NCBI RefSeq assembly: GCF_001854865.1
Contig: NZ_MDDW01000001.1
Coordinates: forward strand, 690,685-702,193
From: Rhizobium sp. LCM 4573
Lineage (GTDB): Bacteria; Pseudomonadota; Alphaproteobacteria; Rhizobiales; Rhizobiaceae
Direction of reading: 5' to 3'
DNA: 11,509 bases
In this document: positions 1 to 7,218 of the stretch, piece after piece
How the letters are laid out: every line of letters starts with the position of its first letter
Position numbering within the stretch: position 1 is the first letter of the stretch
The notes under the pieces: generated by a model
Database searches by the model: none
What the model was told of the DNA's origin: nothing
The model's input: the letters and a program-made list of their open reading frames with translations, nothing else
Program-made: the position numbers and the translations under genes

Positions 1-760
1 AGCCGTTATGGAAATCGAAGGCGCGCTCGGCAGCGGCCTTGTCTTCCGAGCTGTCCGATCCGGGAATGACGGAATGGGCGTTGAGCACTAGCCCGACCGG
101 CACGCTCGGCGCCACGTGGCGGATCGCCTCGACGCTGAGTCCGTGGGCGAGATTGGTGTAATGCATTGCCGCCAGCGCCGCTTCCATGTTGCGTTCGCCC
201 GGCGCATGCACCCCATAGAGATGGGAGAGCCAGACCGAGCACCAGGGCTCGTTGAAGGTGGCCACCGCATCCAGCCGGTCGCCGAGCCGCGCCATGACCA
301 CTTTGGCATAGCGCTGGAAGGCATAGGCCGTGGAGCGCGAAGTCCAGCCGCCCTCGCCCATCAGCGCCAGCGGCAGGTCCCAATGATAGAGCGTCGCATA
401 GGTCTTGATGCCGCGCGCCTTGCAGCCGTCGAGCAGCCGGTCGTAGAAGTCTAGACCTTTTTCGTTCACGCGGCCCACGCCGTCCGGGATGATACGCGGC
501 CAGGCGATGGAGAAGCGGTAGGCTGCCACACCCATTTCGCTGATGAGATCGAGGTCCTCCTCCCAGCGATTGTAGTGATCGCAGGCGACATCGCCATTAT
601 GCCGGTTGTAGACGCGCCCCGGCATGTTGGAGAAGGCATCCCAGATGGAGGGCTTGCGGCCATCCGCCTTGGCCGCTCCTTCGATCTGATAGGAGGCTGT
701 CGCCACGCCGAACAGGAAATCGCCGGGAAAGCGGGAGGCGAGGGTCTTGGGATCGGTCAT
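1..760 (-). CDS. GH1 family beta-glucosidase, 5' part only (runs off left edge)
   Basis: Glycoside hydrolase family 1, a retaining (beta/alpha)8 barrel enzyme that cleaves beta-glucosides and often related beta-glycosides, probably in the cytoplasm because no signal peptide is visible. The frame is open from ATG at 760 to the window edge, giving 253 of about 458 residues. Visible GH1 landmarks are FLFGVATASYQIEG (15-28), YRFSIAWPRI (81-90), LYHWDLP (124-130) and ATFNEPW with the acid/base glutamate at residue 171. The nucleophile region (ITENG) lies outside the window. From memory the N-terminus is very like Agrobacterium Abg, whose acid/base is Glu170. The start is chosen because MTDPKTLASRFPGDFLFG matches that family start; the ribosome site is weak. 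It is the last visible gene of the sugar cluster, 289 bp after the dehydrogenase, with a repeat and a palindrome in the gap, so it may have its own promoter. True substrate (glucoside, galactoside, xyloside) is not determinable. Confidence 0.95.
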   Translation of the reverse strand, partial: MTDPKTLASRFPGDFLFGVATASYQIEGAAKADGRKPSIWDAFSNMPGRVYNRHNGDVACDHYNRWEEDLDLISEMGVAAYRFSIAWPRIIPDGVGRVNEKGLDFYDRLLDGCKARGIKTYATLYHWDLPLALMGEGGWTSRSTAYAFQRYAKVVMARLGDRLDAVATFNEPWCSVWLSHLYGVHAPGERNMEAALAAMHYTNLAHGLSVEAIRHVAPSVPVGLVLNAHSVIPGSDSSEDKAAAERAFDFHNG

Positions 761-854
761 GGAGCCAGCCTGTCTGTTCGTTGCCGGGAAACCAGCGTTC
801 CAGCGGCGATTTAATCAAGGAGTGCGCGGTTGTACAGGTTCGCGGCGGAGATTT

Positions 855-868
855 CTGCAACGTTGCAG
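855..868. promoter_or_regulatory. Perfect 14-bp palindrome, candidate operator for GH1
   Basis: The bases CTGCAACGTTGCAG form an exact dyad with a CG centre, the layout typical of LacI-family operators. It lies about 95-108 bases upstream of the GH1 start, at a plausible promoter distance. It differs from the palindrome upstream of the ABC ATPase, so it may answer to a different regulator. No regulator gene for it is in the window. Binding is inferred from symmetry and position only. Confidence 0.45.
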
Positions 869-886
869 GAGATACGCTGTTACTAC

Positions 887-1020
887 CGCCGTCATCCCTG
901 TGCTCGTCACAGGGATCCAGCCACGGCGCATCCGCGCCGTGAGTGAATCATTATCCAAGTGTCTCTCGCGCCCAAAGACTTGGGCGCTGGATTCCCGTGA
1001 CAAGCACAGGAATGACGGCG
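887..1020. repeat. 134-bp RIME-like palindromic intergenic element (cloverleaf)
   Basis: The ends form long imperfect inverted repeats: CGCCGTCATCCCTGTGCTCG at 887-906 against the reverse complement of 1001-1020 (CGCCGTCATTCCTGTGCTTG), continuing to about 921 and 986. Two further hairpins sit inside: CACGGCGC/GCGCCGTG (922-929 with 934-941) and GCGCCCAA/TTGGGCGC (968-975 with 980-987). The whole can fold as a cloverleaf or cruciform. The pattern resembles the rhizobial intergenic mosaic elements (RIME) as I remember them; exact family membership was not checked. It begins 30 bases after the dehydrogenase stop codon when read on the minus strand and carries no gene. Confidence 0.85.
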
Positions 1021-1049
1021 TCATACAGCAGACCTGCCTGGGATGCCCC

Positions 1050-2225
1050 TTAGCCGAGCTTCACCCAGGCTCCGTTCTTCTTCGAGGACGCCACGCAGGC
1101 CTCGACGAAGGCGACCCCCTTCACGCCGTCATCGACGGTCGGGTAGATGACGCCCTTGTCGACCTTCACGCCCTTCTTCTTCGCATTGATGGCATGGGCC
1201 GCCTCGGTATAGATCGTCGCGAAGGCTTCGAGATAGCCTTCCGGATGACCGGACGGAATGCGGGAAACACGGGCGGCGGCCGCACCTGCACCGGCACCGT
1301 TGCGGGTGATGAGCCGCTTCGGCTCGCCGAACGGCGTGAACCAGAGATAGTTCGGATCGGCCTGCACCCATTCGATGCCGCCCTTGGTGCCATAGACGCG
1401 GATCTTCAGCCCGTTCTCATGGCCGGGCGCAACCTGGCTGCACCAGAGCATGCCCTTCGCGCCGCCTTCGAAGCGAAGCAGCACATGAGCGTTGTCATCG
1501 AGCCTACGGCCCTCGACGAAGCTATCGAGATCGGCGGCGAGGCTTTCGAGCGTCAGCCCAGTGATGAAGGACGCGAGGTTATAGGCATGCGTGCCGATAT
1601 CGCCGGTCGAGCCGCCCGCGCCGGACTGCGCCGGATCGGTGCGCCAGACGGCCTGCTTGGCACCGGTCTGTTCCACGGCCTCTGTCAGCCAGTCCTGCGG
1701 ATATTCCACCTGCACGACGCGGATCTTGCCGAGATCGCCGTTCTGGACCATCTCGCGGGCCTGCCGCACCATCGGATAGCCGGTGTAGTTGTGGGTGAGG
1801 ATGAAGAGTGCGTCGCTCTCGTCCGCCACTTTCTTGAGCTTTTTGGCATCGGCGAGGTTGGAGGTCAGCGGCTTGTCGCAGATCACATGGATGCCGCGAC
1901 GAAGGAACTCCTTCGCGGCCTCGTAGTGCACGTGGTTCGGCGTGACGATCGATACGGCCTCGATGCCGTTCTTCAACCGCGCCTCGCGGATCGCCATTTC
2001 CTTGTAGCTGCCGTACGTGCGGGCGGGATCGAGCCCCAGATCGCGGCCGGAAGCGATCGCCTTCTCCGGCGTGGAGGAAAGCGCCCCCGCCACCAGATCG
2101 AACTGGTCGTCCAGCCTTGCGGCCATGCGGTGCACCGCGCCGATGAAGGCGCCCGCGCCGCCACCCACCATGCCGAGCCGGATGCGGGGCTCGCGCGCCT
2201 GTTCGTCCTTACCTTCGATTGCCAT
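1050..2225 (-). CDS. Gfo/Idh/MocA family sugar dehydrogenase
   Basis: NAD(P)-dependent oxidoreductase of 391 residues, within the usual range for the family, probably cytoplasmic. The N-terminal Rossmann fold carries GGGAGAFIGAVH (21-32). The family lysine motif appears as DKP (117-119, Lys118) rather than the usual EKP. The C-terminal substrate domain has GGSTGDIGTH with the expected catalytic Asp209 and His213. The frame extends upstream to 2339, but that extension reads through a palindromic repeat; ATG at 2225 has GGAGA seven bases before it and gives a normal N-terminus. It follows the TIM-barrel enzyme gene with 180 bp between, a pairing known from inositol and levoglucosan (LgdA/LgdB) pathways. 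The reaction is probably oxidation of a secondary hydroxyl of a cyclic sugar to a keto-sugar; the substrate is unknown. Glucose-fructose oxidoreductase or inositol dehydrogenase activities are alternatives. Confidence 0.93.
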   Translation of the reverse strand: MAIEGKDEQAREPRIRLGMVGGGAGAFIGAVHRMAARLDDQFDLVAGALSSTPEKAIASGRDLGLDPARTYGSYKEMAIREARLKNGIEAVSIVTPNHVHYEAAKEFLRRGIHVICDKPLTSNLADAKKLKKVADESDALFILTHNYTGYPMVRQAREMVQNGDLGKIRVVQVEYPQDWLTEAVEQTGAKQAVWRTDPAQSGAGGSTGDIGTHAYNLASFITGLTLESLAADLDSFVEGRRLDDNAHVLLRFEGGAKGMLWCSQVAPGHENGLKIRVYGTKGGIEWVQADPNYLWFTPFGEPKRLITRNGAGAGAAAARVSRIPSGHPEGYLEAFATIYTEAAHAINAKKKGVKVDKGVIYPTVDDGVKGVAFVEACVASSKKNGAWVKLG

Positions 2226-2257
2226 AGTGAAGTCTCCGTGAAAATTTCTAAACGGAA

Positions 2258-2400
2258 TGCCCCTCATCCGGCTGCCGCCACCTTCTCCCCGTTCTGACGG
2301 GGAGAAGGGATATGCCACAACATCTCCGTCCCTCTCCAACGATTTGCGTGGCGGGTCCCCCCTCTCCCCGCCTGCGGGGAGAGGGTTAGGGTGAGGGGCA
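2258..2400. repeat. Mosaic double-hairpin intergenic repeat, family A, copy 1
   Basis: The element has 9-base inverted ends (TGCCCCTCA at 2258 and its complement at 2400) and two strong hairpins. The left pairs CCTTCTCCCCG with CGGGGAGAAGG (2281-2291 with 2298-2308). The right pairs CCCTCTCCCCGC with its complement (2360-2371 with 2374-2385, two-base loop). The middle is less structured. It starts 5 bases beyond the isomerase stop (2406) on the minus strand, within the cluster. A second copy lies at 3500-3639. Neither hairpin is followed by a clear U-run, so it is not a textbook terminator. Confidence 0.85.
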
Positions 2401-2405
2401 AAAAA

Positions 2406-3458
2406 TTAAAGCCCGAGCATCCGCCGGTTGGCGGCCTCGTCCGTGCCGCCGGAGGCGAAGTCGTCGAAGGCCTTTTCGGTGACGCGGATGATATGGGCCC
2501 GCACGAACTCGGCGCCCTCGCGCGCGCCGTCCTCGGAGTTCTTCAGCGCGCATTCCCATTCGACCACGGCCCAGCCGTCGAAATCGTTCGCCGCCATCTT
2601 GGAGAAGATCGAGCCGAAATCCACCTGGCCATCGCCCGGCGAGCGGAAGCGGCCCGCGCGGCCCACCCAACCCTGATAGCCGCCATAGACACCTTGCCGG
2701 CCGGTCGGATTGAATTCCGCGTCCTTGACGTGGAACATCTTGATCCGGTCCTTGTAGATATCGATGTTGTCGAGATAATCGAGGCACTGCAGCACATAGT
2801 GCGACGGGTCGTAGAGCATGTTGGCACGACTGTGATTCTTCACCCGCTCCAGGAACATCTCGAAGGTGACGCCGTCATGCAGGTCCTCACCCGGATGGAT
2901 CTCGTAGCAGACGTCAACGCCGCATTCTTCCGCGTGGTTCAGGATCGGCGTCCAGCGGCGGGCAAGCTCGTCGAAGGCAGTCTCCACGAGGCCGGCCGGA
3001 CGCTGCGGCCAGGGATAGATGAAGGGCCAGGCGAGCGCGCCGGAAAAAGTGGCGTGCGCCTTGATGCCGAGGTTCTTCGAGGCCGAAAGCGCCATCTTCA
3101 CCTGATCGACGGCCCATTCCTGGCGCGCCTTGGGGTTGCCGCGCACTTCCGGAACCGCAAAACCGTCGAAGGCCTCGTCATAGGCCGGATGCACGGCCAC
3201 GAGCTGACCTTGAAGATGGGTGGAAAGCTCGGTCACCTCGACGCCGTTCTGACGGGCGATGCCGGCGAATTCGTCGCAATAATCCTTCGACGTCGCGGCC
3301 TTTTTCAGGTCGATGAGCTGGCTCGCCCAGGTCGGCACCTGCACGCCGACATAGCCCTTCTCGGCGGCCCATTTGGTGATGCCGTCCCAGGTATTGAACG
3401 GGGCTGCATCGCCCGCGAACTGGCCGAGGAAAATGGCCGGGCCCTTGATCGTCTTCAT
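2406..3458 (-). CDS. TIM-barrel sugar phosphate isomerase/epimerase-like protein
   Basis: A 350-residue member of the AP-endonuclease-2/xylose-isomerase-like TIM-barrel superfamily, which contains sugar isomerases, epimerases, dehydratases and keto-sugar lyases. Probable metal ligands at the strand ends are Glu186 (CYEIHPGED), Asp217 with His220 (LYDPSHY), His243 (MFHVKDAEF) and Glu300 (VVEWE). No signal peptide is seen, so it is probably cytoplasmic. ATG at 3458 has GGAGG seven bases upstream. It is followed by the dehydrogenase and preceded by the sugar-binding protein gene. In related clusters such enzymes isomerise, epimerise, eliminate or hydrate a keto-sugar made by the partner dehydrogenase; which of these applies is not visible. 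At 350 residues it is longer than the common 260-300-residue IolE/IolH/Hyi types. Family assignment is firm, reaction is not. Confidence 0.9.
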   Translation of the reverse strand: MKTIKGPAIFLGQFAGDAAPFNTWDGITKWAAEKGYVGVQVPTWASQLIDLKKAATSKDYCDEFAGIARQNGVEVTELSTHLQGQLVAVHPAYDEAFDGFAVPEVRGNPKARQEWAVDQVKMALSASKNLGIKAHATFSGALAWPFIYPWPQRPAGLVETAFDELARRWTPILNHAEECGVDVCYEIHPGEDLHDGVTFEMFLERVKNHSRANMLYDPSHYVLQCLDYLDNIDIYKDRIKMFHVKDAEFNPTGRQGVYGGYQGWVGRAGRFRSPGDGQVDFGSIFSKMAANDFDGWAVVEWECALKNSEDGAREGAEFVRAHIIRVTEKAFDDFASGGTDEAANRRMLGL

Positions 3459-3499
3459 GAAAATACCTCCGTGACGTTATCGCTTCGAATGTCTTCGCT

Positions 3500-3639
3500 T
3501 GCCCCTCATCCGCCTGCCGGCACCTTCTCCCCGCTCGCGGGGGAGAAGGACGCAAGCCGCTATGTTCTCTCCGCCCGCCGGCAGAGGGTTGGGCACGTTC
3601 CCTCTCCCCGCAAGCGGGGAGAGGGCTAGGGTAAGGGGC
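3500..3639. repeat. Mosaic double-hairpin intergenic repeat, family A, copy 2
   Basis: It shares its ends and arms with the copy at 2258-2400: TGCCCCTCATCCG at the left, a left hairpin of CCTTCTCCCC (3523-3532) with GGGGAGAAGG (3540-3549), and a right hairpin of CCCTCTCCCCGC (3600-3611) with its complement (3614-3625). The tail is GGGTAAGGGGC. The middle differs from copy 1. It begins 15 bases after the stop of the sugar-binding protein gene, so on the mRNA it would cap the 3' side of the transporter part of the operon. Confidence 0.85.
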
Positions 3640-3654
3640 CAGTAGGCCGCCAGA

Positions 3655-4620
3655 TCAGAACGGAGAATCCTGGAAGTAGAACTGCTCGGCATTGTCCTTG
3701 GTCACCAGCGTGGCATCGAGGATGTACTCGCCGCTGACAGGAACCTGATCGTAGAAGTTGGCGGCGGTGAGCTGCATGGCGGTCGCCACCATCGCCGGCG
3801 GATAGAGAACGTCGACCGGAACCATCTTGTCGCCGTCCATGACGCGCTTCACCATGTCCTTCGAACCGGCGCCGCCGACGACATACTGGATATCGCTGCG
3901 GTTCGCCTGCTGGATGGCTTCGAGCACACCGACCAGCATGTCGTCGTCCTGAGCCCAGACCACGTCAATCTTCGGGTACTTGGTGAGGTAGTCCTGCATG
4001 ACGCGGAAGGCGTCGTCGCGGTTCCAGTTGCCGTACTGGCGCTCCAGAACCTTGACGTTCGAACCCTTGATGCCTTCGTCGAAGCCATCCTGGCGCTGCT
4101 GGTCGATCGGGATCGGCAGGCCGCGGATAACGACGACCTCGGCATCCGGCGTGGTCTTGGCGATGTATTGACCCGCCACGCGGCCGAGCGCCGGGTTGTT
4201 GCCGGCCACATAGAGGTCGCGGATCGTGTTGTCGTTGACGGAAGGCGCGCGATCAACCAGCGCCACGAACTTGCCGGCATCCTTGACCTGCTGGATAGCG
4301 TTGACGAGCTGATCCGGGTCCGTCGGCAGAATGACGAGCGCGTCGATGTTCTGCACGGCAAGGTCCTGCACGGCATTCGCCTGGCTCGCCGGATCGGCGG
4401 AGGTCTTGACGATGACGTTGAGGCCCGGATGCTCTTCCATCAGAAGCTTGGCGACGCGTTCGGCATGGAAGACGACGCCGGCCGTCCAACCGTGGTCGGC
4501 AGCCGGAATGGAGACGCCGATCGTCACCTTCTTTTCCTCCTGCGCCCAGCCGAGGCTGGGGCCGACGGCGACCGAAGCGGCAAGCGCGGCGGCGGCCAGC
4601 CCGAAAGTTCTTCTACGCAT
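3655..4620 (-). CDS. Periplasmic sugar-binding protein of an ABC transporter (RbsB-like)
   Basis: Substrate-binding protein of 321 residues with the periplasmic-binding/LacI sugar-binding fold, which captures a sugar in the periplasm and hands it to the permease. The N-terminus has an arginine-rich start (MRRRTF), a hydrophobic stretch and a likely cleavage after GWA at residue 26; RRxF also loosely fits a Tat signal, so Sec or Tat export is open. The mature part starts KKVTIGVSIP with ADHGWTAGV in the first binding lobe, then LVILPTDPDQL and the hinge-side block NNPALGRVAGQYI. ATG at 4620 has GGGAGAG upstream. It follows the permease by 73 bp. Length and sequence are typical of the ribose/galactose/xylose class, but the ligand cannot be named. 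A strong hairpin repeat begins just beyond its stop, which may help raise its level over downstream genes. Confidence 0.95.
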   Translation of the reverse strand: MRRRTFGLAAAALAASVAVGPSLGWAQEEKKVTIGVSIPAADHGWTAGVVFHAERVAKLLMEEHPGLNVIVKTSADPASQANAVQDLAVQNIDALVILPTDPDQLVNAIQQVKDAGKFVALVDRAPSVNDNTIRDLYVAGNNPALGRVAGQYIAKTTPDAEVVVIRGLPIPIDQQRQDGFDEGIKGSNVKVLERQYGNWNRDDAFRVMQDYLTKYPKIDVVWAQDDDMLVGVLEAIQQANRSDIQYVVGGAGSKDMVKRVMDGDKMVPVDVLYPPAMVATAMQLTAANFYDQVPVSGEYILDATLVTKDNAEQFYFQDSPF

Positions 4621-4693
4621 GTTTTCTCTCCCAAGTGTTTTGCGGGGTATTCGATACTTGAGCCGGGCGCCCCCGATCCGTCCGGCTTGTCTC

Positions 4694-5698
4694 TTACGAT
4701 CTGCGCATCAGCGACCGCTGCACGAGCATGGCGATGATGATGATCGCCCCCTGGATGGCGCCGATCAGGTATTCGCTGACGAAATTCGAAAGCAGCATGA
4801 TGTTGCCGACGATCTCCAGGATGAAGGCGCCGCAGACCGTGCCCCAAATGCGCCCGACCCCACCGCGCAGCGCCGTGCCGCCTACGACGACCGCCGTGAT
4901 CGCCTGCAGCTCCCACAGAATGCCGGTGGTGGCCGAGGTGGAACCGAGGCGCGGGACGTAGAGCAGCACGGCGACAGCGACGCACAGACCCTGGATGATA
5001 TAGGCGATGGTGCGCACCTTCCTGACCGAGATGCCGGAATAGCGCGCCACATCCTCGTTGGAACCCACCGCGATCACGTGCCGTCCGTAGCGCGTGCGGT
5101 AGAGCACGAAAGCGGCGATCGCGGCGGTGACGAAGATCGCCACGATCGGCACCGGAACGCCGAAAATGTCTCCGAAATAGACGGGGCGGTAGAGCGCCTG
5201 CAGCTCACGATCGCGCAGCGTGATCGCGCCGCCCTGGGAAAGCCAGGTGGTGAGCCCGCGATAGATGCCCATCGTACCGAGCGTGGCGATGAAGGGCTCG
5301 ATCCTGCCGACGGTGGTGATGAGCCCGTTGAAGAGGCCGCAGGCCGCACCCAACAGGAGGGCAAGCAGCATGCCCGCGATCAGCAGCATCATAGGATCGG
5401 CGATCGGCGCCGCGTTCAGGAACAGGATCATCAGGCTCGCCACGAAGGCGACCATGGAGCCGACGGAAAGATCGAGCCCGCCCGAGGAGATGACATAGGT
5501 TGCCCCGAGCGCGATGATGGCGATGAAGGCGCTGCGGGTAATGACGTTGAGAATATTGGCAACCGAGACAAAATTCGGATTGGCGAAATAGCCGAGGACA
5601 AGGAGCAGCGCGAGCGCGATGAAGGGCGCGATCGCGGCCATATCCCAATCCCGCGAGGTCTTCGGCGCCTTGGCGGTTTCGGTGGCGGCAGTGGTCAT
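4694..5698 (-). CDS. Sugar ABC transporter permease (RbsC-like)
   Basis: Inner-membrane permease of 334 residues from the ribose/xylose/galactose (BPD_transp_2) family, forming the translocation path with the ATPase. Many hydrophobic segments are visible, roughly at 22-40, 45-70, 78-98, 102-130, 183-200, 230-248, 262-275, 285-303 and 308-327. The family mark GGLDLSVGS is at 73-81, and the ATPase-contact loop GSNEDVARYSGI is at 212-223. The chosen ATG at 5698 overlaps the ATPase stop by one base (TGATG) and has GGGGAGG seven bases upstream. A GTG directly before it (5701) is also in frame but sits too close to that site. Overlap implies translational coupling with the ATPase. Membrane boundaries are estimated by eye. 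Confidence 0.95.
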   Translation of the reverse strand: MTTAATETAKAPKTSRDWDMAAIAPFIALALLLVLGYFANPNFVSVANILNVITRSAFIAIIALGATYVISSGGLDLSVGSMVAFVASLMILFLNAAPIADPMMLLIAGMLLALLLGAACGLFNGLITTVGRIEPFIATLGTMGIYRGLTTWLSQGGAITLRDRELQALYRPVYFGDIFGVPVPIVAIFVTAAIAAFVLYRTRYGRHVIAVGSNEDVARYSGISVRKVRTIAYIIQGLCVAVAVLLYVPRLGSTSATTGILWELQAITAVVVGGTALRGGVGRIWGTVCGAFILEIVGNIMLLSNFVSEYLIGAIQGAIIIIAMLVQRSLMRRS

Positions 5699-7218
5699 CA
5701 CGCGGCCTCCCCGGTCTTCACGCCCGTTGCCAGCACCACGATCTCGTTCTCGTTCATATGGTCTCCCGTGACTTCGCCGACGATCCGGCTGGACCGCATG
5801 ACCAGGATGCGGTCGCAGATGCCGATCAGCTCCGGCATTTCGGAGGAGACCACGATGATCGAGCGCCCCTCCTCTGCCAGTTTGGCGATGAATTTATAGA
5901 TTTGTTCTTTGTTGCCGATGTCGATGCCGCGCGTCGGCTCGTCGATGATGACGATCGAGGGATCGAGCATCATCATCTTGGCGAGCAACAGCTTCTGCTG
6001 GTTGCCGCCCGAAAGCTGGCCGGCGAGAATATCCTTCCGGCCGGTGCGGATATCGAATTCGCGGATGGCCTCATCGAGCGCATCGCTCTCGCGCTTGCGG
6101 TCGATCTGGAGTGCGTTGACGAACTTGCCGAGCGAGGCAAGCGTCAGGTTGATGCGCAGGTCCTTCGTCAGCAGCAGGCCCTTGCCCTTGCGATCTTCCG
6201 AAAGATAGGCGATGCCCGCCTTCAGGCTCGAATGCACATCCTGGAAACTGACCGGTTTGCCGTTGAGACGGACGGTACCGCGGCTCGGCCGAAGGCCGAC
6301 GAGACCTTCCATCAGCTCCGTGCGCCCGGCGCCGACGAGACCGGCAAAGCCAAGAATTTCGCCCTTGCGGAGCTGGAAGGAGGCATCCTGCGCATAGCCG
6401 GGAACGTCGAGATGCTCGACTTCAAGCACCACTTCGCGCGCTTCCGCCGCATGGCGATCCGGATAAAGCTTGGCGACGTCGCGGCCAACCATCAGCCGCG
6501 CCATGTCGGCGGGATCGAGTTCGCTTGCGTCGTGCGAAGCGACGAGCCGTCCGTCGCGCAGCACCGTCACGCGGTCGGCGATCTCCTTCACCTCCGGCAA
6601 GCGGTGGGAAATATAGAGAACGGCGACGCCCTTGGCGCGGATATCCTTGATGACCTTGAGCAGCGCCTCGGTCTCGTGCGGCGTCAGCGAGGCGGTCGGC
6701 TCGTCGAAGATCACCAGGCGATGCGGCACGAGCAGCACGCGGGCGATCTGCACGAGCTGACGCTGGGCGATCGACAGCCGCGAAACGATGGCGTTCGGAT
6801 CTATATCGCCGCCGAGATCGCGGATCGCCTTGGCCGCGCTCTCGTTCATGGCGCGGTCGTCCACCGTCAGGCCTTTTTTGAGTTCCCGGCCGAGATAGAT
6901 GTTCTGCGCAACCGTGAGGTCCGGAGCGAGCAGGATTTCCTGATGCACCAGAACGATGCCGCGATTTTCAGCATCCACCGGGCCGGAGAAGGTAACCGGC
7001 TGGCCATCCATCCGCATTTCGCCGCGCGTCGGCGGCTGGTTGCCGGCGAGAATTTTCATCAGCGTCGATTTGCCCGCGCCGTTCTCGCCGATGATGGCGT
7101 GAACCTCACCTGCCCTGACGGTCAGACCGATGTCGCGCAGCACTTCCACGATGCCGAAGGTCTTGGAAAGGCCAACCGCCTCCAGAAGCGGGGCACGGTC
7201 GTTCGGGATTTCCGTCAT
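5698..7218 (-). CDS. Sugar ABC transporter ATPase with two nucleotide-binding domains (RbsA/MglA/XylG-like)
   Basis: Cytoplasmic ATPase of 506 residues with two fused ATPase domains, the usual form for ribose/galactose/xylose importers. Domain 1 has Walker A GENGAGKST (44-52), signature LSIAQRQ (148-154), Walker B VIFDEP (169-174) and the switch His205. Domain 2 has the degenerate Walker A GLVGAGRTE (293-301), signature LSGGNQQ (402-408) and IIDEP (424-428), with serine in place of the switch histidine, as is usual in this family, so it probably hydrolyses ATP poorly. The frame extends to GTG at 7248, but that has no ribosome site. ATG at 7218 gives the normal family N-terminus and has GGTGG nearby. 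It overlaps the stop of a possible leader ORF as ATGA. It is the first large gene of the cluster; an operator-like palindrome lies at 7287-7304. Confidence 0.94.
   Translation of the reverse strand: MTEIPNDRAPLLEAVGLSKTFGIVEVLRDIGLTVRAGEVHAIIGENGAGKSTLMKILAGNQPPTRGEMRMDGQPVTFSGPVDAENRGIVLVHQEILLAPDLTVAQNIYLGRELKKGLTVDDRAMNESAAKAIRDLGGDIDPNAIVSRLSIAQRQLVQIARVLLVPHRLVIFDEPTASLTPHETEALLKVIKDIRAKGVAVLYISHRLPEVKEIADRVTVLRDGRLVASHDASELDPADMARLMVGRDVAKLYPDRHAAEAREVVLEVEHLDVPGYAQDASFQLRKGEILGFAGLVGAGRTELMEGLVGLRPSRGTVRLNGKPVSFQDVHSSLKAGIAYLSEDRKGKGLLLTKDLRINLTLASLGKFVNALQIDRKRESDALDEAIREFDIRTGRKDILAGQLSGGNQQKLLLAKMMMLDPSIVIIDEPTRGIDIGNKEQIYKFIAKLAEEGRSIIVVSSEMPELIGICDRILVMRSSRIVGEVTGDHMNENEIVVLATGVKTGEAA

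Larger units (their letters stand above)
761..1049. other. Intergenic gap between dehydrogenase and GH1 gene
   Basis: This 289-bp gap is the longest in the cluster. It holds a cloverleaf repeat (887-1020) close to the dehydrogenase stop and a perfect 14-bp palindrome (855-868) about 95 bases before the GH1 start. A possible minus-strand promoter has TTGCAG, overlapping the palindrome, about 18 bases before TGTACA; this is a weak match and is inference only. I see no gene in it. Confidence 0.6.

Noticed and set aside
747..2297. 516-codon plus-strand open frame opposite the dehydrogenase
   Set aside because: It is antisense to a clear Gfo/Idh/MocA gene, reads through the palindromic repeats at both ends, has a composition typical of GC-rich shadow frames (many H, R, A, D), and matches no family I recognise.
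2226..2339. N-terminal extension of the dehydrogenase
   Set aside because: The extra 38 codons translate a palindromic repeat; the ribosome site and the Rossmann fold position support the start at 2225.
2391..3629. 412-codon plus-strand frame opposite the TIM-barrel gene
   Set aside because: It begins and ends inside palindromic repeats and is a shadow of the isomerase-like gene.
4621..4693. GTAT/ATAC and CAAGT/ACTTG inverted pairs between permease and binding-protein genes
   Set aside because: Stems are only 4-5 bp and there is no repeated copy, so chance is the simplest explanation.
4331..5899. 522-codon plus-strand open frame opposite permease and ATPase genes
   Set aside because: It spans three well-supported minus-strand genes and their gaps. 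Its repetitive D, R, E and G content is the reverse-frame image of membrane-protein codons.
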